Shown piece by piece: positions 47,553 to 56,155 of a DNA stretch of 64,000 nucleotides. Source of the DNA: Deltaproteobacteria bacterium (GTDB lineage Bacteria; Myxococcota_C; UBA6777); NCBI GenBank assembly GCA_002731275.1, contig PCBK01000080.1, forward strand, positions 1-64,000. The letters are read 5' to 3'. The position numbers were made by a program, and so were the translations under genes. The notes under the pieces are model-generated. The model saw only the letters and a program-made list of their open reading frames with translations, made no database searches and was not told the DNA's origin. Each line of letters opens with the position of its first letter. Within the stretch, counting starts at the first letter, position 1.

Positions 47553-48314
47553 TCAGGCTTTTTCGCTCTCTTGATCCTGTTTGATGATTGATCTCATCGC
47601 TTCGATCGCTGTCTCGATGGCTTCATCGACACCTTTCTTTTCGATGACAACCTGTCCATCGTGTGTTTCACCGATCACTGCGACGATCTCACCAGCACGC
47701 AACTTGCGGAGTTGGCTGACGATAAAGAGCGTCGCGCTCTCCATCTCCGTGCAGAGAACGTTGCTCTTTTGCCACATTTTCCAGCGTCGTTCCCAGTGTT
47801 CGTTGTCAGGCATCATGTGGGGCTCTTCTGCGAAGAACGCGTCTTTGCAATGGATCACACCAGTGTAGTGTGTATGTCCAAGTTTGCGCGCGGCGTCTCT
47901 TAACGCGCAGATGACGTCGATATCTGCGACCGCCGGGTATTCGAGTGGGACATACTGTTGTGATGTTCCTTCGTCGCGGACAGCTGCTGAAGCGATGACA
48001 AGATCGCCTGTTTTGATGCTGGGTTGGAGGGAGCCTGAGGTACCGATGCGGATCAGGGTGTCTGCGCCTACTTTGAGTATTTCTTCGATGCAGATCGCAG
48101 TAGAAGGGCCACCAATCCCCGTTGAGACGACGGAGACGGGGACACCTTCAAGAGAGCCTGTGTAGGTTGTGTATTCGCGGTTTTGTGCGACCTTTTTGGC
48201 GTCGTCGAGGTGTGCTGCGATGCGCTCTACGCGCCCTGGATCACCTGGTAAAAAGACATATCGTCCGATGTCACCGGGGCGTAGCTTTACGTGGTATTGC
48301 ACTTCATCTTGCAT
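47553..48314 (-). CDS. udp: Uridine phosphorylase
   Basis: The 253-residue product starts at the ATG at 48314, chosen by GGAG seven bases upstream (the frame opens 23 codons earlier). It is a nucleoside phosphorylase I-family enzyme: LPGDPGRVERIA, STGIGGPSTAI, RIGTSGSLQPSIKTGD, and EMESATLF near residue 200. The order and wording of these blocks match E. coli Udp more closely than purine phosphorylases. It cleaves uridine with phosphate to uracil and ribose-1-phosphate in pyrimidine salvage. No nucleoside transporter is adjacent. Confidence 0.87.
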   Translation of the reverse strand: MQDEVQYHVKLRPGDIGRYVFLPGDPGRVERIAAHLDDAKKVAQNREYTTYTGSLEGVPVSVVSTGIGGPSTAICIEEILKVGADTLIRIGTSGSLQPSIKTGDLVIASAAVRDEGTSQQYVPLEYPAVADIDVICALRDAARKLGHTHYTGVIHCKDAFFAEEPHMMPDNEHWERRWKMWQKSNVLCTEMESATLFIVSQLRKLRAGEIVAVIGETHDGQVVIEKKGVDEAIETAIEAMRSIIKQDQESEKA

Positions 48315-48486
48315 GTGCGTTCTCCGTGATTGAGGGGGTGGTATGGGCTGTGCGACGGTATAAAAAGAGCGTGCTCTTCGCAAGCTCGTGGTAGAACGAC
48401 GTTAAGAGGTTGGTTTGTGTTGGGTGGAGTGCAGAAGTGTGTTGTTTGTTGGGAGGGTGGGGGGGAGTGGAAGAGATGAAAAGGGT

Positions 48487-49740
48487 TCAAGCTGATTTTT
48501 TACTTTCCTGGTAAAGGAAGGTGGCTGCACCACCACGTGTAATCACATCTGCGTCGATGATACACTCTTTGACACCTTCCATAGAAGGAAGGTCGTACAT
48601 GATGTCGAGCATCACAGATTCGAGGATGGCACGAAGTCCACGGGCACCACTTCCTCTTCCTACGCAGATGGAGGCGATACTGTGGAGGGCCTCTTCTGTG
48701 AAGTGGAGTTTGACACCTTCCATCTCAAAGAGTTTTTCGTACTGTCGAGCCAACGCGTTTTTGGGCTCAAGGAGGATGCGCACGAGGTTCTCTTCGTTAA
48801 GGTCGTGAAGCGTCGTGACAACAGGGATACGGCCGACAAACTCGGGGATGAGCCCAAATTTGATCAGATCTTCAGGCTCGACCTTGGCGAGCAGCTCGCC
48901 GAGTCGATAATCTTTTTTGCTGCGAATGTCCGCATGGAAACCAACCTGAGAGCCGGAGATGCGACGTTCGATCGATTTTTCGATGCCGTGGAACGCACCA
49001 CCTACGATGAACAGGATGTTGGATGTGTTGAGTTGGATAAACTCTTGGTGTGGGTGTTTACGTCCACCACGAGCGGGGACGTTTGCGACTGTCCCTTCGA
49101 CCATCTTGAGGAGGGCCTGCTGGACACCTTCACCGGAGACGTCACGTGTGATGGAGGGGCTGTCACTTTTGCGCGCGATTTTATCGATCTCGTCGAGATA
49201 GATGATGCCTCGCTCTGCAGCTGCTACGTCGTAATCTGCGGCTTGTAGGAGACCTACGAGGATGTTCTCAACGTCTTCACCTACGTAGCCAGCTTCAGTC
49301 AGTGTCGTAGCGTCGGCGATCGCGAAGGGGACTTTGAGCATCCGCGCGAGACTTTGTGCGAGCAGAGTCTTTCCACATCCTGTAGGACCGAGCAACAAAA
49401 TGTTCGACTTTTGTAGCTCGGTCTCGTGGTTGTGTTGTTCGCTTTCAACGCGTTTGTAGTGGTTGTAGACGGCGACGGAGAGGTTCTTTTTCGCGCTGTG
49501 TTGACCGATCACATATTCATCCAAAAACGCTTTGATTTCCATCGGTTTTGGGATGCTTAAGCGTGGGCGATATTCATCGCTAGAGGCGTATTCGTTCGCG
49601 ATAATGTCGTTGCATAGTTCGACACATTCGTCACAAATGTACACATTTGGGCCTGCGATCAGCTTTCGCACTTCGTGTTGGCTTTTTTCACAAAATGAGC
49701 AGGCCAGTCGTTTGGGTTGGTGTTTGTCTCTACGTGCCAT
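48487..49740 (-). CDS. clpX: ATP-dependent Clp protease ATP-binding subunit ClpX
   Basis: The 417-residue AAA+ unfoldase feeds substrates to ClpP. The N-terminal zinc-binding domain has Cys at 14, 17, 36 and 39. Walker A is GPTGCGKT, and the pore loop GYVGEDV and Walker [10 protein letters not shown] are present. The sensor/box VII region has [16 protein letters not shown], and sensor II is GARGLRAI. The ClpP-docking loop reads VGF where E. coli has IGF. Length is normal. clpP is not adjacent in this window, so the pair is split here. The upstream region has two inverted repeats. Confidence 0.97.
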   Translation of the reverse strand: MARRDKHQPKRLACSFCEKSQHEVRKLIAGPNVYICDECVELCNDIIANEYASSDEYRPRLSIPKPMEIKAFLDEYVIGQHSAKKNLSVAVYNHYKRVESEQHNHETELQKSNILLLGPTGCGKTLLAQSLARMLKVPFAIADATTLTEAGYVGEDVENILVGLLQAADYDVAAAERGIIYLDEIDKIARKSDSPSITRDVSGEGVQQALLKMVEGTVANVPARGGRKHPHQEFIQLNTSNILFIVGGAFHGIEKSIERRISGSQVGFHADIRSKKDYRLGELLAKVEPEDLIKFGLIPEFVGRIPVVTTLHDLNEENLVRILLEPKNALARQYEKLFEMEGVKLHFTEEALHSIASICVGRGSGARGLRAILESVMLDIMYDLPSMEGVKECIIDADVITRGGAATFLYQESKKSA

Positions 49741-49801
49741 GAATTCCTCTCTAAAGTGCCCGGTGACGTTGTCTGAGAAGGTAGACTCTTTGCCAGGCAG
49801 A

Positions 49802-49846
49802 TATCCTTACATAGGATAAATCGGATCAGTCCAGTATTATCGGACT
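49802..49846. promoter_or_regulatory. Paired inverted repeats upstream of clpX
   Basis: TATCCT-TACAT-AGGATA (49802-49818) and AGTCC-N9-GGACT (49828-49846), 60-105 bp upstream of the clpX start. They are candidate operators or leader hairpins. They do not match the CIRCE consensus. Confidence 0.4.
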
Positions 49847-49974
49847 TCGTTATCCATCGCAACCCCTCAAGCCGAAATCTTTCCACGAGAGGCCGCGATA
49901 GACTCTTTCATCATACGCTATTTCAGGGTGTTGGCGCAAAAATAAAAATATGGCCTCTTTTTGTGCAAGGGTTG

Positions 49975-49997
49975 TTGTCATCTTGTCATTGTGACAA
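49975..49997. promoter_or_regulatory. Cluster of TTGTCA half-sites (candidate activator binding site)
   Basis: TTGTCA (49975-49980), then a perfect 6-3-6 palindrome TTGTCA-TTG-TGACAA (49983-49997). It lies about 130-150 bp upstream of the sigma-54 promoter at 50127, a usual enhancer distance. Confidence 0.4.
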
Positions 49998-50126
49998 AGA
50001 CTTGATGGGCTTCATTTCTCTCTGTACGTGCTTTGCTGTGGTCATTTGTATCAACCTTATCTTGCAGTCTTTTTATGATGACAATAGGAGGCTTTTTGTT
50101 GCGCATTCACTTTCTTGGATTGATTG

Positions 50127-50142
50127 TGGCATGATCTCTGCT
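50127..50142 (+). promoter_or_regulatory. Predicted sigma-54 (-24/-12) promoter of NtrC-type regulator
   Basis: TGGCATGATCTCTGCT fits the consensus TGGCAC-G-A/G-N4-TTGCA/T with GG-N10-GC spacing; it differs mainly at the C-to-T and T-to-C positions. It lies about 93 bp before the GTG start. A TTGTG-A-CACAA dyad (50184-50194) lies in the leader. Confidence 0.6.
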
Positions 50143-50234
50143 TGGGAAAATGACTTTAGCGCTGTATGTTGTATACACAGCTTTTGTGACACAACGTGGA
50201 ATGGATCATTTTTTGTCGAGAAACGAGGTGCAAA

Positions 50235-51641
50235 GTGAAGGAAGAGTACAAGCCAACGATCTTGATCGTAGACGATGACAAAGCCAACGTAGAGTCGTTA
50301 GAGCGCATTCTTAAACGCGAAGGATACGATTGCCTCATCGCGTTTGATGGAAAGCAAGGGCTCGATGTCCTTCGGAAATCACAGGTCGATCTCGTTGTCA
50401 CAGACATGTCCATGCCCAACATGGGAGGGCTTGAGCTGCTCAAAGCCATCAAGGCGATCTCGGACGAGATCGAGGTGATCATGGTGACAGCCTATGGGAC
50501 CGTTGAAAAAGCTGTTGAGGCCATGCAGCAAGGGGCTTTTCACTTCATCACCAAACCCTTCAAGCGAAAAGAGATCGTGCAGCTCTGTCAAAAAGCACTC
50601 GAACGTGTTCGACTGATCCAGGAGAACGAACAACTCAAACAGCGCATCCACGATTACGAGAATCCACGCTTGATCGTTGGGCCTTCTGTCGCGATGGGGC
50701 AGACGATGAACACACTTCAACTCGCTGGACCCAAAGATGTGACGGTCACGATCCGAGGTGAAAGTGGGACTGGGAAGGAGTTGATCGCCAAGGAACTCCA
50801 TCGACTCTCACCACGTCATGACAAGGGTTTTGTCGCGCTCAATTGCACGGCATTCCCTGAGACGTTGATCGACAGTGAGCTCTTTGGCTACGAAAAAGGT
50901 GCCTTCACAGGGGCAGATGGACCGAAAGCCGGTCGTTTTGAGCAAGCCGATGGTGGCACGCTCTTCCTCGATGAGATCGGTGAATTACCACCGAACGTGC
51001 AAGTGAAGCTCCTGCGAGTCCTACAAGAGCGGACGATTGAACGCCTTGGTGGGACAAAGTCCATCCCTATCGATATCCGCTTGATCTCCGCGACTCACCG
51101 AAATCTTGAAGAAGAGGTGAAGGCAGGACGTTTTCGTGAGGATCTCTACTACAGGATCAATGTGATCGAACTGAACGTCCCTCCCTTGCGAGAACGTCCC
51201 GAAGATATCGCTGTCCTGACACAGCACTTTATCAACAAATACAGCCAAAAATACCAACGCCCTCCACTGCACATCACACCAGAGGCGTTGGAGAGCCTGC
51301 AAAGTTATGACTGGCCAGGGAATGTTCGACAATTGGAAAATGTCATTCAAAAATCAGTGGTCCTCGCACCTGGCCAAGAACTCCAGATCCAAGACCTTCC
51401 AGAACAAATCCACGAGAGCAAGACACAAGGAAATTACTTCATGATCCCATTTGGCACACCGCTCGATGAGATCGAACGCCATGTGATCTCTGAAACTCTT
51501 CGTCGGACAGGGGACAAGAAGACGACTGCGCAGCTGCTTGGCGTCGCGACAAGGACGATATACCGCAAGCTAGAATCCTTCCAGCAGGCCGAAAAAAAGG
51601 AAGCCTCTGATACATCCACTTCGTCCGAAGACGATTCCTGA
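50235..51641 (+). CDS. NtrC-family sigma-54-dependent response regulator
   Basis: The 468-residue product starts at the GTG at 50235, with GAGG upstream. The receiver domain at 1-125 has acidic residues IVDDD and the phospho-acceptor Asp57 (VVTDMSMP). The AAA+ activator domain at about 145-385 has Walker A GESGTGKE, the sigma-54 contact loop GAFTGA, and LFLDEIGELP. The Fis-type helix-turn-helix is at about 430-455 (TAQLLGVATRTIYRKL). No histidine kinase is adjacent, so it is an orphan regulator here. It lies directly upstream of the T2SS operon and has its own sigma-54 promoter. Confidence 0.95.
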   Translation: MKEEYKPTILIVDDDKANVESLERILKREGYDCLIAFDGKQGLDVLRKSQVDLVVTDMSMPNMGGLELLKAIKAISDEIEVIMVTAYGTVEKAVEAMQQGAFHFITKPFKRKEIVQLCQKALERVRLIQENEQLKQRIHDYENPRLIVGPSVAMGQTMNTLQLAGPKDVTVTIRGESGTGKELIAKELHRLSPRHDKGFVALNCTAFPETLIDSELFGYEKGAFTGADGPKAGRFEQADGGTLFLDEIGELPPNVQVKLLRVLQERTIERLGGTKSIPIDIRLISATHRNLEEEVKAGRFREDLYYRINVIELNVPPLRERPEDIAVLTQHFINKYSQKYQRPPLHITPEALESLQSYDWPGNVRQLENVIQKSVVLAPGQELQIQDLPEQIHESKTQGNYFMIPFGTPLDEIERHVISETLRRTGDKKTTAQLLGVATRTIYRKLESFQQAEKKEASDTSTSSEDDS

Positions 51642-51715
51642 CCTCTCCTCAAGCACCTGTCCACTCTCTACATCCCTACTGAAAACATGTACGTAGATCT
51701 TTGTAAGGATGGCAG

Positions 51716-51728
51716 TGACATTTTGTCA
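51716..51728. promoter_or_regulatory. TGACA-TTT-TGTCA dyad upstream of T2SS operon
   Basis: Perfect 5-3-5 palindrome about 180 bp upstream of the sigma-54 promoter. It shares the TGACA half-site and the TTGTCATC block with the sites at 49975-49997. Candidate activator site. Confidence 0.4.
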
Positions 51729-51906
51729 TCATGGCTGTCTTCTTGATTTTTCCCTCCTATACCCGTATAGCAATGCTTTTTTTGACAAATTTGCACCCAA
51801 AGTCTGTACAAGGTGCGGTGGAGTTGTCACGATCTGTCCGCCACCATCCCCGCTCTTTTTGAAATGATTCTTGTTTTCTTTATGGAACTTGTTTTTTGAT
51901 TGGGCG

Positions 51907-51922
51907 CGGCATGAATATTGCT
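51907..51922 (+). promoter_or_regulatory. Predicted sigma-54 (-24/-12) promoter of T2SS operon
   Basis: CGGCATGAATATTGCT shows GG-N10-GC spacing with a full TTGCT -12 and GGCA -24. The first gsp gene starts at 51974, about 40 bp after the expected transcription start. It is similar to the promoter at 50127. Confidence 0.6.
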
Positions 51923-51973
51923 TTGAAGAATGCAAGAAGATAAAACCATGTTTTTTGAGATAGGAAAGGAAGT

Positions 51974-52648
51974 ATGATGCTTCGGACGTGGCCCATGACA
52001 TATTCCACAGGAAAGTGGTTGATCGCTGGCGGATTTCTCGCTGCTGCTGTGTGGTGGATGGTTGCATCACAACCTGTCCCATCGCCCACAAAGTCACGTG
52101 TGCCAGTTCGACAAAAGCATTCTGTGAAGGTTCCCACAGTCAAAAAGGCAAAGACACCTGCCAGACGACTTCCCAGCCCGGTCGCAAAGAAGAGCGTCAA
52201 GAAGGCAAAGAAGGGGCCTGTGTGCTCCTCGTGGACAAAAAACCTTCCTGCACATGACCGACCATCCAACTTCCCCTATCGCTTACAAGGAACAAGTGTC
52301 GCCGAGGTCTCGGCATCTAGTCTTGCGACCTTTCATGATATTGGACGCAAGCACACCGGCATCTACAAAGAGGGCGATACGCTCGGTACGGGTGTGCTCT
52401 GTCGTATTGAGCGAAAGCGCGTGTGGATCGCACAAAAAGGTTCGTTCTTTGTCGCGACCATCGAGCCCATTTCGCTCCCTGCTATACCACCTGCTCGACG
52501 GAATACAAAGAGACCAAGACGTGTCTTGAAGATCGATACCTACCGTTCGCTGCACGCGTTTCGTCGTCAGTTGAGGACAGAGGTTCGTTCGCTTCGTCGA
52601 CTGCGTACTCCACCATCTACACCGAAAAAACGAGAGGTTTCGCCATGA
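51974..52648 (+). CDS. GspC-like T2SS protein, HR domain only
   Basis: The 224-residue product has an N-terminal membrane helix (WLIAGGFLAAAVWWMVA, residues ~14-30) and a Lys/Pro-rich linker. A domain at about 95-165 (FPYRLQGTSVAEVSASSLATF, GIYKEGDTLGTGVLCRIERKRVWIAQKGSFFVA) matches the pattern of the GspC homology region that contacts the GspD secretin. There is no PDZ domain, and the tail is basic. The stop codon overlaps the start of the next gene in an ATGA junction. ATG is at 51974 or 51977, after AAGGA. It is likely a second GspC or a GspP-like accessory. Confidence 0.65.
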   Translation: MMLRTWPMTYSTGKWLIAGGFLAAAVWWMVASQPVPSPTKSRVPVRQKHSVKVPTVKKAKTPARRLPSPVAKKSVKKAKKGPVCSSWTKNLPAHDRPSNFPYRLQGTSVAEVSASSLATFHDIGRKHTGIYKEGDTLGTGVLCRIERKRVWIAQKGSFFVATIEPISLPAIPPARRNTKRPRRVLKIDTYRSLHAFRRQLRTEVRSLRRLRTPPSTPKKREVSP

Positions 52649-53616
52649 TCGAACGCCTTTTTCGCACGTACTTTTGGGTCCTTACGTTTGTATTTATGAC
52701 GTGTACAAGCTACTTCACGGCGGATATGTTTAGCACTCTCGTGCGTTTGTTTGTCGCGGCACCAACGCCTTACGTTGAGACGCCTAAAGTGACAAATCAC
52801 GCGGCATACTCAAAGCTTCGTGCACAGTTTGCGATTTTGAACAAGGGAAACTTGTTCGATACAAAAAATCAGCCCGTTGTCGCGAGCAAAGAGCCCCCAA
52901 AAAAACGCGAAACCAAGACGGACGCGTCCAAAACAGCCTCCTCTTGTGATCCGAATGGACAATACCAGCGCTCTTCCTTGCCGCTCCAACTGAAAGGGAC
53001 CGTGATCGCCTCGGACCCATCGTACTCTCTCGCTGTGATCTACGATGCACGTCGACGCAAGCGTTTTGTCGTGCGTGTCGGAGAGACATTTTTTGGGATC
53101 AAAATCTGCCGCGTGGAGCGTGACAAAAATAAAGGCTACGTAAAAATTGACCGGGGACAGGGAAGACTTGAATACTTGGAGCTTGGTGCTGCAGCCGGTC
53201 GTGGTGGTGGTTCGTATCGTCGAAAACTCTATCGCCACTATCGCAAACTGCGCAACACAAAGCTCGACCTCAGCAAGGTTCGTAAGCTCGGAGGCAACCG
53301 CTTCCGTATCTCGCGAAACTTTATCAACCAGATGACAGGGCGACTTGATATCCTGGCATCACAAGCTGCGATCGTGCCGTACTTCCAAAAAGGACGAAGT
53401 GTTGGTTTCCGCATCTACAACATCCGCAAAGGCTCTGTGTACCAAAAACTCGGTATCAAAAGCGGGGATGTGATCAAGCGAATCAACGGATATGAGTTCA
53501 CAAGTCCCCAAAAAGCCCTTGAAGCTTACAGCAACCTGACGAGCGCTGGGAACCTCTCTGTCGAGGTGATGCGTAAAGGCAAGGCGAAAAACCTCAGCTA
53601 CGAGGTGAAAGATTGA
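52645..53616 (+). CDS. gspC: Type II secretion inner-membrane protein GspC
   Basis: The 323-residue product starts at the ATG at 52645, overlapping the preceding stop. One membrane helix lies at about 10-30. The HR domain at about 115-180 (LPLQLKGTVIASDPSYSLAVIYD, VRVGETFFGIKICRVER) is followed by a linker and a C-terminal PDZ domain at about 235-320 (VGFRIYNIRKGSVYQKLGIKSGDVIKRINGYEF). GspC links the inner-membrane platform to the secretin. This is the complete GspC, in contrast to the shorter gene before it. Confidence 0.9.
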   Translation: MIERLFRTYFWVLTFVFMTCTSYFTADMFSTLVRLFVAAPTPYVETPKVTNHAAYSKLRAQFAILNKGNLFDTKNQPVVASKEPPKKRETKTDASKTASSCDPNGQYQRSSLPLQLKGTVIASDPSYSLAVIYDARRRKRFVVRVGETFFGIKICRVERDKNKGYVKIDRGQGRLEYLELGAAAGRGGGSYRRKLYRHYRKLRNTKLDLSKVRKLGGNRFRISRNFINQMTGRLDILASQAAIVPYFQKGRSVGFRIYNIRKGSVYQKLGIKSGDVIKRINGYEFTSPQKALEAYSNLTSAGNLSVEVMRKGKAKNLSYEVKD

Positions 53617-56117
53617 TGTTGCAAACATTTTACCACTCCACTCTTCGAGCTTTTTCATCTTCTCGCTCTGCGCGCAATCAAAGAGGAATGTTCATGTTTT
53701 CTATGCGTCCTTCAAACGCTGTCCGACCGCTTTTTCTCACTGGGATGTTGTGCCTGTTTGGGCTGACGTTGTGGCCACATGCGGCCTCTGCTGTCCCAAC
53801 GCCTTCCTCAACCCGTGGAAAAACACGTCTATTCTCCTCTAAAAAGCGCACGCGTTTGTTCCGCACCAAGCGCAACAAAAAAGTCATCCGTGTCGCGCAA
53901 AGCCGAAAAGGCAAGATCCTCGGAGACCGACGTGGTTGTCGTGTCAAGTGGAACCTTCGGATTCGTCCTGATTTCGACAAAGCGACATTGTTTGCGGTCG
54001 TCAAGTGGATCGCCAAGCAGACCTGTCAGAACTTCATCATCAGTGATCAGCTCAAGCGCAACCAATTACACATCATTACAGAGTCGCAAGTCACCGTTCG
54101 TAGTGTGTATCGTGCGTTCTTCTCTGCGCTTGAAGCCAATAACATGACCGCACAAAGAGTTGGGCGCTTTTGGAAGATCATTCGTGCACATCGCGCACGT
54201 CAACGAGCTATCCCAACGTACACAAACGGTCGCCTTCGTCACCCTCGTCGAGACGAGATGGTGACCTTCCTCTATCAGGTCAAACACCTTGATATCTATC
54301 GTGTCTCTGGTCTGTTGCGTCAGCTCTGCTCACCATCAGGTGGGATCGTCACACATAAATCGAGCAACAAGATCCTGATCGTCGACTACGCGTCCAACCT
54401 CTACCGGGTGCTCAAAATCATCAAGACACTCGATATTCCCCAGGCCGCAACCAAAGAAGAACTTCATATCCTCCAGGTCAATCACGCAAAAGCCCAGGAA
54501 GTCGCACAAAAAATTCGACAACTGTTTGAAGTTGGACGTCGACGTAAAGCGCGTATTGTACGTCGTGTTCGCCGAAGAAGAACGAAGAAGCGCGCCAAAC
54601 TCCGGAAGACGACTTCCTCAAAAAGTACGGATGATGGTGGAGATGCCTACCGTATCAACAAACTCGTCCCTGATGAGCGTACAAATCAGATCATCGTCCT
54701 GGCGAACAGACGTGCTGTTGAACGCGTGAGGAAGTTGATCAAGGACCTGGATATTGCGCTGCCTGGCGACGGACAGATTCGCGTTCACTATCTCAAGTAC
54801 GCAAGCGCCGAAGAGTTGGCACAAGTGCTCTCTCAAATTACCCAAGGGACCAAGCAAAAACGTCGGGTAAGACGTCGACGTCGTACCTCTACACCCAAGA
54901 AAGCCGCAGAGCTGTTCGAAGGTGAGGTGAAGGTCACTGCGGACAAAGCGACCAACTCACTCGTCATCGTCGCCAGTCGTCGCGATTACGAGAGCATGCT
55001 TCGGGTCATCAGACAGCTCGATATCTCCCGTAAGCAGGTCTTTATCGAGATTGTTATCCTCGAACTCAACCTGACAAGACAACGCGAACTTGGTCTGACC
55101 TTTCACGCAGGGACCAACCTGACGGATGAACAGAATCCTTCGCTTGGTATCGCTGGGACACGATTGAGTGGTTTAAACTCTCTTGTTCTCGACCCTACAG
55201 CGCTTACAGGGCTCGCATTTGGTTTGCAAGGCAAGGCCATCCCAGGTGTGAGTGACCTGCTCGGCTCGGCCCTTGGAAGTATTCCCTCTTTTGGTGTGAT
55301 GTTGCGTGCGCTTCAGAGTAACACCGACGTCGACATCATCTCCACACCTCACATTCTCACAACGACCAACAAAGAAGCCACCTTGCAAGTTGGACAAAAC
55401 GTTCCGTTTATCGCAGGGACGACGTTTACAGGGACCAGTCTTCCTGGTGTCCCCAACATCCAAAATATCCAACGCCAAGATGTCGCCTTGACCCTCAAGA
55501 TCAAACCTCAAGTCGACGCTGGTGATTATGTACGGCTCGATTTCCAACAAGAACTCACGGAGCTTGCAGGTCAGGATCCCGAGCTTGGACCGACGACCAC
55601 AAAGCGCCAGATCAAGACTGTCATCCTGGCGCGTGACAAACAAACGGTTGTGATCGGTGGTTTGGTTCGTGACAAGGTCACGAATGGTGCTTCGAAGGTG
55701 CCTCTGCTTGGGGATTTGCCTTTGATCGGTGCGTTGTTTCGCGTCAAAAACAAGATCAAAGAGAAACACAGTATGTTGGTGTTTTTGACACCACACATCA
55801 TCAACCACACCAATGATTTTCGTAAGATTTTTGAGCAGAAGATGAAAGAAAGACAACAGTTTGTCGAGATCTTCTATGGAAAGCGCGAGATCAAGGTCCC
55901 CGATAACTTCAACTACGATCGCACACGTGGTCTCGTCGACTTGATGAGGCAAAAGTTGAAGACCTCTGGCAAAGAGGTCGGTGTGATGAAACGAAAAAAT
56001 CTGAGCATCGAGAAGAAGAGACGTCCTTTGCCGTTCAGTCCAAAGGAAAAACCCAAAGTACGTCGCCCCATGCCTCGTAAGATCCCTGTACCCAGCGTGA
56101 AGCCTGCGAGTCGGTAA
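53616..56117 (+). CDS. gspD: Type II secretion secretin GspD
   Basis: The 833-residue product begins at the ATG at 53616, which overlaps the gspC stop (TGATG). A second ATG at 53694 after AGAGGA would give a more conventional signal peptide (MFSMRPSNAVRPLFL...ASA). N0/N1-N3 domains lie at about 100-470 (RPDFDKATLFAVVKWIAKQT, VKHLDIYRVSGLLRQL, INKLVPDERTNQIIVLANRR). The secretin pore domain is at about 490-740 (VFIEIVILELNL, VDIISTPHILTTTNKEA, VGQNVPFI, VVIGGLVRDK, VPLLGDLPLIGALFR). Arg/Lys-rich inserts lie between the N domains. It forms the outer-membrane channel. Confidence 0.95.
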   Translation: MLQTFYHSTLRAFSSSRSARNQRGMFMFSMRPSNAVRPLFLTGMLCLFGLTLWPHAASAVPTPSSTRGKTRLFSSKKRTRLFRTKRNKKVIRVAQSRKGKILGDRRGCRVKWNLRIRPDFDKATLFAVVKWIAKQTCQNFIISDQLKRNQLHIITESQVTVRSVYRAFFSALEANNMTAQRVGRFWKIIRAHRARQRAIPTYTNGRLRHPRRDEMVTFLYQVKHLDIYRVSGLLRQLCSPSGGIVTHKSSNKILIVDYASNLYRVLKIIKTLDIPQAATKEELHILQVNHAKAQEVAQKIRQLFEVGRRRKARIVRRVRRRRTKKRAKLRKTTSSKSTDDGGDAYRINKLVPDERTNQIIVLANRRAVERVRKLIKDLDIALPGDGQIRVHYLKYASAEELAQVLSQITQGTKQKRRVRRRRRTSTPKKAAELFEGEVKVTADKATNSLVIVASRRDYESMLRVIRQLDISRKQVFIEIVILELNLTRQRELGLTFHAGTNLTDEQNPSLGIAGTRLSGLNSLVLDPTALTGLAFGLQGKAIPGVSDLLGSALGSIPSFGVMLRALQSNTDVDIISTPHILTTTNKEATLQVGQNVPFIAGTTFTGTSLPGVPNIQNIQRQDVALTLKIKPQVDAGDYVRLDFQQELTELAGQDPELGPTTTKRQIKTVILARDKQTVVIGGLVRDKVTNGASKVPLLGDLPLIGALFRVKNKIKEKHSMLVFLTPHIINHTNDFRKIFEQKMKERQQFVEIFYGKREIKVPDNFNYDRTRGLVDLMRQKLKTSGKEVGVMKRKNLSIEKKRRPLPFSPKEKPKVRRPMPRKIPVPSVKPASR

Positions 56118-56155
56118 CGTATCTTTACGATGTGCATTGTGCAAAGGAGCCAAAG

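Larger units (their letters stand above)
51642..51973. other. Intergenic region (332 bp) before T2SS operon
   Basis: It holds the TGACA dyad (51716-51728), a second dyad CTATAC-CC-GTATAG (51757-51770) and the sigma-54 promoter (51907-51922). A TTGACA at 51777 has only a poor -10 partner. No gene is seen. Confidence 0.6.

Noticed and set aside
49963-50238. 91-codon plus-strand frame before the NtrC-type gene
   Set aside because: Runs through the sigma-54 promoter and lacks a ribosome site; composition looks random.
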